From Pseudomonas fluorescens NCIMB 11764 (GTDB lineage Bacteria; Pseudomonadota; Gammaproteobacteria; Pseudomonadales; Pseudomonadaceae), in NCBI RefSeq assembly GCF_000293885.2, contig NZ_CP010945.1:4546001-4610000 (forward strand): a DNA stretch of 64,000 bases, given 5' to 3'. Under the pieces are notes generated by a model. The model was not told the DNA's origin. It searched no databases and saw only the letters and a list, made by a program, of their open reading frames with translations. This document shows, piece by piece, positions 7,353 through 14,955 of the stretch (the stretch's first letter is position 1; the number at the start of each line of letters is the position of its first letter). The position numbers were made by a program, and so were the translations under genes.

Positions 7353-10319
7353 ATGTTTCGGCAAACTATGGCGTGTGTCTGCATGCCAACGCCGGGACGA
7401 GCCGTCATGCACCGACAAACGCCGATAGTCACAGTCACTGACCCTCTTCGCGTTGTTGTACGCGATATTGCCTATCATCGACGGTCTGACAAAGACGCCC
7501 CTCAGGCACGCATTACCCACCAGATCCACGACACCCTCAACCGGGTTAGCTTCAGCCGCGATCCGCGGCTATTTGCGCTCTTTGAAAGCGGTGCATCCCA
7601 ATCAGCCAACCAAACCACTGTCTCCAGTCTGACTGGAAGGACATTGCTCTCCATCAACACGGATGCGGGCTGGCGGCTAACCCTGTCAGGTGCTGCCGGC
7701 CAAAGACTGGAAGACTGGGACCAGAAACTCAACCATCTGCGTACTGCCTACGATTCATTAATGCGCCCCGAGAGCGGTTTCGTATTGTCGGCGGGTGAAG
7801 AGCGGCGCACGGCGTGTTTTGCCTATGCTGACGCTTCTCTCGAATCCGCCCGACACAATCGCTGCGGCCAATTGATCCGCCACGACGACAGTGCTGGAAC
7901 ACGGCGCTTCTGTGAATACAGCCTCCTTGGCGCCCATCTTGAACAGGCCAGAAGTTTTCTTGAACACCTAGGGATGCCCGATTGGCCGGAAGACGAAGCT
8001 GAGCGCGACAAATTGCTTGAGCCTCAAAGAGCAACCACCCGAATGAACTACAACAGCGTCGGCGAACTAGTACGCCATGTAGACGCCTTGGGCAATGAGC
8101 AATTCCAGCGCCAGACAGTGGCCGGAAACCTGTACGAAACACGTATGACGTTGGCCGGTGCCGATGAAGATATCACTCTGGTCGGTGACATCCGCTACAA
8201 CGCCTTCGGGCAGATAGAGCAGCAAACAGCCGGCAACGGTGTTGTTACCCGCACCACTTTCCATCCTGAGAATGGATGGCTGAAAACGCTGCGTGCGCAA
8301 GTTGCGAATGAGCCGCCGTTCCAGAATCTGGCATATGACTACGACCCGGTAGGCAATCCGGTGCGCATCAGTGACGCTGCACAGCCGGTCCGCTATTTCC
8401 GTAATCAACGCGTCGCCGCCATCAATACCTACCAGTACGACACGCTTGGCCAGCTCATTGGAGCCAGTGGTCGGCAGCGGGTCCAGGCGCCGGGAGGTCC
8501 TCATTTGCCAGCGTTCATCTCGCCGCCGGACTCGAGACAGCTGGAAAATTATCTTCAGACGTTTGATTACGACGCTGGCGGCAATCTGGAAGTGCTGCAC
8601 CATCATGCAGAGAGTGGCAACCGGACAGAGCGAACGGCCGTTGCAACCTTGAGCAACCGAAGCCTGCCGTGGGGTGAGGGTAGTGAACGACCAGGAGACG
8701 ATGAGATCGATGCCGCTTATGACGTCAACGGCAATCTCAAGACTCTTCCGCGAGGGCAGACGCTGCAATGGGATACATGTAACTGCTTGCGTCAGGTTGA
8801 TCGGGTGATTCGGGAAGAAGAACCCGACGATGTGGAAAGCTATATCTACGATGGAGACGGTCAGCGGGTGCGAAAAGTCCGCATAGCCTACACCGGAACA
8901 TTGAATCGTACCCACGAAACTCGCTACCTGCCCGGCGTGGAGATTCGTACAACTCCCGATGAAACCCTGCATGTCATCAGTGTTCAGGCTGGCCGATGCA
9001 CCGTTCAAATCCTGCATTGGGAAAAAGGCCAGGCTCGGGGTATTCCTCAGCATCAGCTGCGCTACTGTCTCGCCGATCATCAAGGCTCCAGCTCGCTGGA
9101 ACTGGACGAAGATGCCGCACTTATTAGCCAGGAAACGTACTACCCCTACGGAGCCACAGCCTGGTGGGCTGGAAGGGAAAACGTTGAGGCAAGTTACAAG
9201 ACGATCCGTTATTCCGGGCAGGAGCGAGACGAAACAGGGCTGTATTACCATGGTTTTCGGTATTACATACCGTGGCGACAGCGCTGGTTGAACGCGGATC
9301 CGTCCGGGGTGGAGGATGGATTGAATCTGTATCGGATGGTGGGGAGCAACCCTATCCGCTTTGTGGATGCGCAAGGACTGGCGGGTGACGATCTATCGTC
9401 GATGGAGCAGGGTGGGTCAGCTGCACATAGAACATCCACTGTCCAATGGGTCGGAGCTCATGTTGCCAATATGGCCCGCGGGGGATTAGCCACTTCCACG
9501 GGCGAACTCGCCCGGTCAGGGGTTACAACGCTGTTGGAGGCGACAGCGGGTTCAACAGTACGCGGTGCGAATGCAGTGGTTAGCGCGGTAGCACATGGTT
9601 ACGCTGGCGGTGGTTTGGCGGAAAGCTACATAAGAGTTCATCGATTCAGGAGTCGGTTTGCGACCATCCCCATAAGATTCGCGGGTTTCGTCGGAGGTGC
9701 CGGTGTGGGCGCGACAGTGGGCTATCTCAGCCCAACCCCTTTGGGAGACCTGGCGAACATCGCCAGTCGTACCATCGAGTCGGGGATGTCTCGCATGACT
9801 TCCGGGGTGGGGGCATCGATTCAGTACACCACTCCATCCGGGGGCTGGTCGGTGGTGTTTGAGGGGGGGGCGAATCTCGCATCTGGCATTGCTGAAGGCG
9901 CCTATCTTCCAAGCCTGTCGGGACTCCACCCTGTTTTAAAAGGGTTTATCAACGGAGCGCTTAAGCAGCTTACGGGCGCCACTATTCGCAGTTTGGGTAA
10001 CGTAGATGCCAGTTACACTCCGAGCAGCGAATTTAGTCTTCCAGACTGGGATGAAATAGATGTGGGATTAAGAGATTTTGCACACGCTACTTTTATGGAT
10101 ATTACTTACTCGAATTCAATGGAGTGGATAGTCATTGGCATTGAGGGCAATGGCCATGAAAGTTTTGCGCAGTCGTATCCAGTCACGGATAGCATTTTGC
10201 ATACGATCAATCCGATAGCCGAACTGGATCCCCTGATAGGACAGCGTGTCAGGGGCGGATACAGTCAACAAACCGTTGCCGAAGTGCCACGAAACCGGAA
10301 ATTCAAGGCAGTGGTCTAG
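7353..10319 (+). CDS. Orphan Rhs/TcC-type toxin component with unknown C-terminal tip
   Basis: A 988-residue protein. The N-terminus (TPIVTVTDPLRVVVRDIAYH) resembles the start of TccC-type insecticidal toxin components, and YD-repeat-like stretches follow. The Rhs core signature ends near residue 675: GLYYHGFRYYIPW, then DPSGVEDGLNLYRM, NP and DAQGL. In this family the core forms a cocoon, cleaves itself after the DxxGL region and encloses the C-terminal toxin. The roughly 313-residue tip here is Gly/Ala/Ser-rich at first, then AT-richer, and matches nothing I recognise. The ATG at 7353 has GAGG seven bases upstream; the ATG at 7407, with SD-like GGGACGAG, is an alternative. No TcA or TcB gene and no immunity gene is adjacent. 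Confidence 0.9.
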   Translation: MFRQTMACVCMPTPGRAVMHRQTPIVTVTDPLRVVVRDIAYHRRSDKDAPQARITHQIHDTLNRVSFSRDPRLFALFESGASQSANQTTVSSLTGRTLLSINTDAGWRLTLSGAAGQRLEDWDQKLNHLRTAYDSLMRPESGFVLSAGEERRTACFAYADASLESARHNRCGQLIRHDDSAGTRRFCEYSLLGAHLEQARSFLEHLGMPDWPEDEAERDKLLEPQRATTRMNYNSVGELVRHVDALGNEQFQRQTVAGNLYETRMTLAGADEDITLVGDIRYNAFGQIEQQTAGNGVVTRTTFHPENGWLKTLRAQVANEPPFQNLAYDYDPVGNPVRISDAAQPVRYFRNQRVAAINTYQYDTLGQLIGASGRQRVQAPGGPHLPAFISPPDSRQLENYLQTFDYDAGGNLEVLHHHAESGNRTERTAVATLSNRSLPWGEGSERPGDDEIDAAYDVNGNLKTLPRGQTLQWDTCNCLRQVDRVIREEEPDDVESYIYDGDGQRVRKVRIAYTGTLNRTHETRYLPGVEIRTTPDETLHVISVQAGRCTVQILHWEKGQARGIPQHQLRYCLADHQGSSSLELDEDAALISQETYYPYGATAWWAGRENVEASYKTIRYSGQERDETGLYYHGFRYYIPWRQRWLNADPSGVEDGLNLYRMVGSNPIRFVDAQGLAGDDLSSMEQGGSAAHRTSTVQWVGAHVANMARGGLATSTGELARSGVTTLLEATAGSTVRGANAVVSAVAHGYAGGGLAESYIRVHRFRSRFATIPIRFAGFVGGAGVGATVGYLSPTPLGDLANIASRTIESGMSRMTSGVGASIQYTTPSGGWSVVFEGGANLASGIAEGAYLPSLSGLHPVLKGFINGALKQLTGATIRSLGNVDASYTPSSEFSLPDWDEIDVGLRDFAHATFMDITYSNSMEWIVIGIEGNGHESFAQSYPVTDSILHTINPIAELDPLIGQRVRGGYSQQTVAEVPRNRKFKAVV

Positions 10320-10352
10320 CATTCAGTTTGGATGGTGACCCGCTAAATCAGT

Positions 10353-12029
10353 TCATGGCAGATCATGGCAAATCATCTCCCGCACCTTCGCCGTCAACAG
10401 GTCGAAGGTAAACGGCTTGGTGATCATCTGCATGCCAGGATCGAGGAACCCGCCGCGCACCGCCGCGTGTTCTGCATAGCCGGTGATGAACAATACCTTG
10501 AGATCGGGCCGGTACTGCCGACCGATTTCTGCCAGTTGCCGACCGTTCATGCCGGGTAGCCCGACGTCGCTGATCATCAGGTCGATACGCTGTCCGGAAT
10601 CCAGAATCGGCACCGCGCTGTCGGCATCGCCGGCCTCGACGAAAGCATAACCCAGGTCACTCAGCACTGTACTGACCAGCACCCGCACGGCCGGGTCATC
10701 CTCGACGATCAGCACTGTTTCGCCGTTCTGCGCGAACAGCGCGTGCTGCACGTCTGACGGACAATCCTGGGGCAGGTCACCACTGAAACGCGGCAGAAAC
10801 AGACTCACCGTAGTGCCTTCGCCCACTTCACTGTGAATGGCGACGTGGCCGCGTGATTGTTTGCTGAAACCGTAGATCATCGACAAGCCAAGCCCGGTGC
10901 CCTGGCCGATCGGCTTGGTCGTGAAAAACGGATCGAAAGCGCGGTTGATCGTGCTTTGCGGCATTCCGCAGCCGCTGTCTGTCACGCTGAGCACCACGTA
11001 ATCGCCGGGTTCCAGGTTGCTGTGGGCTTCGGTGAAATCGCTGTCCAGATACCGATTGCCGGTGCTGACCACCAGATTTCCACCGTCGGGCATGGCATCC
11101 CGTGCATTGATCACCAGGTTGAGCAGGGCGCTTTCCAGTTGATTGGGGTCGGCCTCTGCCACCCACAATGGCTCGTTGAGCTGCATGTCCAGGTGAATGC
11201 TTTCATTGATACTGCGCTGCAGCAACTCGCCCATGGACACCACCAGGGTGTTCATCGCCACGGGTTTGGAGTCCAGCGACTGACGACGGGAGAACGCCAG
11301 CAAGCGGTGAGTCAGGCCTGCCGCGCGGTTGGCGGAGGTCACGCCCAGGTCGATCAGGCTGTCCAGATCCTCGGTGCGTCCGCGTGCCAGGCGTCGGCGC
11401 AGCAGTTCCAGACTGCCGATGATCCCGGTCAACATGTTGTTGAAGTCGTGGGCTATGCCGCCGGTGAGTTGACCGACCGCTTCCATTTTCTGCGATTGGC
11501 GCAGGGCTTCTTCGTTGTGGCGCAACTGTGCGGTGCGCTCCTCGACCTGCTGTTCCAGGGTTTCGAGGGTGGTTTGCAGGCGCAGTTCACTTTGACTCAG
11601 ATCGATCAGCCGATCCCTGGCTTCATACTGTCGTCGGCGACCGCGCAACGCGGTGGTCACCAGACTGATCAGCGTCACCGGATGAAAAGGGCGTTCAAGG
11701 AAGGTGACGTTGCCCAGTTGCGGGCCGAAGCGTGAGGCGGGGTTCTGTTCGGGGCCGCCATGGTAGGTCATCAGAACGATGGGCAGGTCCGACCATGCGG
11801 GCTGTTGCTCGATCAATGCGAACAACGGTTCGACATCACTGCCCAGCAACGCCTCGGAGGAGATCAGCAATAATCCGGCGCCATGCTCCAGTTCGGCGCA
11901 AAGGCCGACCAGGTCACGGGTGATGACGCCGGCATAACCCGCTTCATTGAGCATCATCAGGGCAATCTGGCTGTCACGTCCCAGTGGCGCGAGGATGATC
12001 GCGCGTTCGGACGTCGCTTCCTGGACCAT
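10353..12029 (-). CDS. Hybrid histidine kinase with N-terminal pseudo-receiver, coupled to KaiC
   Basis: A 558-residue cytoplasmic hybrid kinase. Residues 1-125 have receiver-like spacing, but the acidic pair is missing, the phospho-acceptor position reads LLLISSEAL (Ser for Asp), and the conserved lysine is Arg113 in ERPF; it is therefore a degenerate receiver. A coiled coil at about 140-180, HisKA with His194 in GGIAHDFNNML, HATPase and a normal C-terminal receiver (Asp in MISDVGLPG) follow. The ATG at 12029 overlaps the TGA of the kaiC-like gene (TGATG), so the two are translationally coupled. Degenerate receivers are known in the clock proteins KaiA and CikA, which makes this arrangement notable. 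Its target is unknown. Confidence 0.92.
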   Translation of the reverse strand: MVQEATSERAIILAPLGRDSQIALMMLNEAGYAGVITRDLVGLCAELEHGAGLLLISSEALLGSDVEPLFALIEQQPAWSDLPIVLMTYHGGPEQNPASRFGPQLGNVTFLERPFHPVTLISLVTTALRGRRRQYEARDRLIDLSQSELRLQTTLETLEQQVEERTAQLRHNEEALRQSQKMEAVGQLTGGIAHDFNNMLTGIIGSLELLRRRLARGRTEDLDSLIDLGVTSANRAAGLTHRLLAFSRRQSLDSKPVAMNTLVVSMGELLQRSINESIHLDMQLNEPLWVAEADPNQLESALLNLVINARDAMPDGGNLVVSTGNRYLDSDFTEAHSNLEPGDYVVLSVTDSGCGMPQSTINRAFDPFFTTKPIGQGTGLGLSMIYGFSKQSRGHVAIHSEVGEGTTVSLFLPRFSGDLPQDCPSDVQHALFAQNGETVLIVEDDPAVRVLVSTVLSDLGYAFVEAGDADSAVPILDSGQRIDLMISDVGLPGMNGRQLAEIGRQYRPDLKVLFITGYAEHAAVRGGFLDPGMQMITKPFTFDLLTAKVREMICHDLP

Positions 12030-13531
12030 CACGGAATTTCATCCCCGAGCAAAGGATTGCTCGCACCCAGATAAGTCGGGACGCCGCGCAATACACCCTG
12101 GAACGCGTCCAGCGGTTCGCCGATGGTCATGCCCTTGGAGCTGATGCGGTATTCGCGAATGGTCGATTCATGGCTGCCGGTGCGTTTCTTGATGATCGAG
12201 ATCGCCCGGCGGACCTTGCCCAGCGCTTCGAAATAGCGCAACAAAATGACGGTATCGGCGAGGTAGGTAATGTCCACGGGCGCTTGCATGTCACCGACCA
12301 GCCCATGTTGGGCTACGGTCATGAAGGTCGCGGCGCCCCGGCGATTGAGGTACAGCAACAACTCGTGCATGTGCAGCACCAGAGCGTTCTCTTCGGGCAT
12401 TGCGGCCTGATAGCCATTGATGCTGTCGATCACCACGGTTTTGATATCGCGCTCATCGACGCACCGACGAACCCGGTAGGAAAGCTCGCCAGGGGACAGC
12501 TCGGCGGCATCGACTTGTTCTATATGCAGGTTGCCGGTGTCTTGCAGGGCCTTGAGGTCAATCCCCATGTTTTTCATGCGCTCGAACAGCAGGCCCAGCT
12601 CTTCATCGAAAATGAACAGTGCGGCTTTCTCGCCCCGGGCCACGGCGGCGGCGGCGAAGATCATCGAGATCAGTGATTTGCCGGTGCCGGCGGGGCCAAG
12701 GATCAATGTGCTCGAACCGGTTTCTATACCGCCGCCGAGCAGGGCGTCCATCTCCTTGATGCCGCTGGTCAACTGCTGGCGGATATACCCTCCACGGTGT
12801 TCGGCGGCCACCAGACGCGGGAACACATGTACGCCGTCGCCCATGATGGTGAAGTCATGGAAGCCGCCGCGGTATTTCTGGCCGCGATACTTCACCACGC
12901 GGATGCGCCGGCGCTCGGCGCCATAGTTGGGGGTCAATTCTTCCAGGCGAATCACGCCGTGCGCGACACTGTGCACGGTCTTGTCGAGGGACTCGGTGGT
13001 CAGGTCGTCCAGCAACACCACCGTGGCGTCATAGCGCACGAAATAGTGTTTGATCGCGAGGATCTGGCGACGGTAGCGCAGGGAGCTTTGTGCCAGCAGC
13101 CGGATTTCAGAAAGGCTGTCGAGCACGACGCGAGTCGGCTTGACCCGCTCGACCACTTCGAAAATCTGCTTGGTGGCTTCACCCAGCTCAAGGTCCGAGG
13201 AATACAAAAGGCTCTGCTGATGCTCGGCATTGAGCAGGCTTTCCGGCGGCGTCAGCTCGAAGATGTGGATGTTTTCATCCAGCTCCCAGCCATGGGACAA
13301 CGCCCCTTGACGCAGTTCGCGTTCGGTTTCGGACAGGGTGATGTACAACGAGCGCTCTCCGGCTCTGGCGCCGGCCAACAGAAAATGCAAAGCGACGGTG
13401 GTTTTGCCGGTTCCGGGCTCGCCCTCCAGCAAAAACACGTGACCGCGGGACAATCCACCGGCCAGGATGTCATCCAGACCTTCGATGCCGGTGGCGGCTT
13501 TTGCACTGAACAACTCGTTAGATGTAGACAA
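12029..13531 (-). CDS. KaiC-like two-domain RecA-family ATPase
   Basis: About 500 residues with two tandem KaiC/RecA domains. The Walker A motifs are GEPGTGKTT (about residues 37-45) and GPAGTGKSL (about 279-287). The second domain ends like KaiC (DTVILLRYFE, then IREYRISSKG). The KaiC Ser-Thr autophosphorylation pair is replaced by Thr-Tyr in DITYLADT. A TTG at 13531 is preferred because AGAGGG lies six to seven bases upstream; an ATG at 13546 in the same frame has no ribosome binding site. KaiA and KaiB are absent. The next gene, a hybrid kinase with a degenerate receiver, overlaps its stop. The role is probably ATP-dependent signalling rather than a proven clock. Confidence 0.92.
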   Translation of the reverse strand: MSTSNELFSAKAATGIEGLDDILAGGLSRGHVFLLEGEPGTGKTTVALHFLLAGARAGERSLYITLSETERELRQGALSHGWELDENIHIFELTPPESLLNAEHQQSLLYSSDLELGEATKQIFEVVERVKPTRVVLDSLSEIRLLAQSSLRYRRQILAIKHYFVRYDATVVLLDDLTTESLDKTVHSVAHGVIRLEELTPNYGAERRRIRVVKYRGQKYRGGFHDFTIMGDGVHVFPRLVAAEHRGGYIRQQLTSGIKEMDALLGGGIETGSSTLILGPAGTGKSLISMIFAAAAVARGEKAALFIFDEELGLLFERMKNMGIDLKALQDTGNLHIEQVDAAELSPGELSYRVRRCVDERDIKTVVIDSINGYQAAMPEENALVLHMHELLLYLNRRGAATFMTVAQHGLVGDMQAPVDITYLADTVILLRYFEALGKVRRAISIIKKRTGSHESTIREYRISSKGMTIGEPLDAFQGVLRGVPTYLGASNPLLGDEIP

Positions 13532-13659
13532 AAAATGCCCTCTCATGACTAGGGGAAGCGAGGCAGCAGGCCTGAAGTGCCTGAATGGACTGCCTGATCA
13601 CTTGACCATTGGCCGCGAAGAGCGTTCAACACTTTTTGGGGTGGGGATTGTGCAAAAGC

Positions 13660-13710
13660 AAAAGATCGCAGCCTGCGGCGGATGCGTTCATCCGCAGGCT
13701 GCGATCTTTT
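13660..13710. terminator. Long perfect hairpin at the end of the TPR gene
   Basis: Two 19-base arms (13660-13678 and 13692-13710), perfectly complementary, flank a 13-base loop. The right arm overlaps the stop codon of the TPR gene. Read on the minus strand, the hairpin is followed by TTTTGCTTTTGC, so it should end transcription of that gene before kaiC. The arms contain GATCGCAGCCTGCGG, a palindrome type that recurs between genes in fluorescent pseudomonads, so this is also a REP-like repeat. Confidence 0.72.
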
Positions 13711-14764
13711 AAAGACCTTGTTGAAGTGCCGGGTCGTCGGGGTTGAGTTGTTCAAGTTGGGCCAACAGGATCTGCACGTTTTGCAGCTGCCCGCTTTCTT
13801 TCCAGTAGTTGATCAACAAGACCCGGGCCTTGCGGTCGGCGGGGTGGCGCTGGACGATTTCCTGCAATTGTTTCTGCGCCGCTTCAAGCTCTTGCTCGTC
13901 ATGCAGCGTCGTCGCCAGGTCGTAGCGATAATCCTTGTTGTCCGGCTCGAGTTCCACCGCCTTGGACAAGCCGAGCAGGGCGAACTCACTCTGACCGTGG
14001 TGCAGCAACCACATCCCCAGGGCATGTTGCAGGTAGGCGGAATCGGGCTGGGCTTTCAACTGTTTGGCCAATAGCAGCCGGGCGGCTTCGCTTTGTCCTT
14101 GCCGGTCCAGCACTTCGATCTGCATCACCAGTGCGGGCAGATTGTCGGGGGCCAGGCGCAAGGTGTTTTCAAGCGCCTGTTGCGCCGCTTTGAATTCAGC
14201 ATTGTGCAGGTGCAACCGGGCCAGCTGATACTGGTTGTCGGCGCTTTCAGGCGCTTGGGTGAGCGCCTGTTCCCACGCATCGATGGCTTGCTGCAACGGT
14301 CCGAAATACAAACCGAGGTCGTCCGGCGACAACCCCAGCAGCGCGTTCACCGCAGCAAACCGGACACGTGGTTCGCTGTCATCGAGCAACGGGCCCAACA
14401 GCAGGCTGCGCTGACCGTTGGGGACCAGCCCGCTGATGCTTCTGATGGCGGCGATGCGCACATCGGCCGAGGGATGCTGCAGGTCAGCGTCCGCCAGTTT
14501 CAGGGCCACGGAACTGGGGTAGTTGGGCAGCTCGGCATGCAGCCATACGCGGCGTTTGGGGGAAATGTCAGGACGCCCCAGTTGCTGATAAAGCACGCGC
14601 GCGGCGCCCGGTTGACCAGCCCTGGCTTGCGTCAGTGCTTCGCTGTAACCACGCCTGATCGCTTCAGGCACCACAGGGGTCGTACTGCGCAGGAAGCCCC
14701 ACGCAAGGCCGATGGCAATCAGTACGCAGAGGCTGATAAACAAATAACGGCGGGACTTGGGCAT
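13709..14764 (-). CDS. Membrane-anchored HEAT/TPR repeat protein
   Basis: A 351-residue protein with one N-terminal membrane helix (about residues 7-26) and no lipobox, so most of it should face the periplasm. Residues about 85-150 look HEAT-like (SADVRIAAIRSISG, then EPRVRFAAVNALLG); the rest is a series of TPR-like helical pairs (for example LARLHLHNAEFKAAQQALEN). Proteins of this kind are assembly or scaffold factors; no specific partner can be named. The ATG at 14764 was chosen because the hydrophobic segment follows directly; the frame extends upstream without domain character. It points the same way as kaiC, but the long hairpin in between suggests separate transcription. Confidence 0.82.
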   Translation of the reverse strand: MPKSRRYLFISLCVLIAIGLAWGFLRSTTPVVPEAIRRGYSEALTQARAGQPGAARVLYQQLGRPDISPKRRVWLHAELPNYPSSVALKLADADLQHPSADVRIAAIRSISGLVPNGQRSLLLGPLLDDSEPRVRFAAVNALLGLSPDDLGLYFGPLQQAIDAWEQALTQAPESADNQYQLARLHLHNAEFKAAQQALENTLRLAPDNLPALVMQIEVLDRQGQSEAARLLLAKQLKAQPDSAYLQHALGMWLLHHGQSEFALLGLSKAVELEPDNKDYRYDLATTLHDEQELEAAQKQLQEIVQRHPADRKARVLLINYWKESGQLQNVQILLAQLEQLNPDDPALQQGL

Positions 14765-14955
14765 GGAAATCCGAGGCTGAGGCACTAGCAAATGAGTGTC
14801 AGCTTTGATCAGTCTGGGACGGGAGTCAAACCTTGGTCGGTTAAACGACTTAACAAATGTTCTGACCTCGCACACATACGGGCTTTTTTTACAAGATGTT
14901 TTCGGGGCGGCTATACATGCTTTGCGTCTGATCCAGTCGAGACGGAAAATCGTTC

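Noticed and set aside
8067..9374. 435-codon minus-strand frame opposite the Rhs protein
   Set aside because: The Rhs core signatures on the plus strand are unambiguous; the frame lacks domain content.
10353..14764. One operon of the TPR protein, KaiC and kinase, as a full clock-like system with a TPR partner
   Set aside because: A 19-base perfect hairpin with following T-rich sequence lies between the TPR gene and kaiC, so joint transcription is doubtful.
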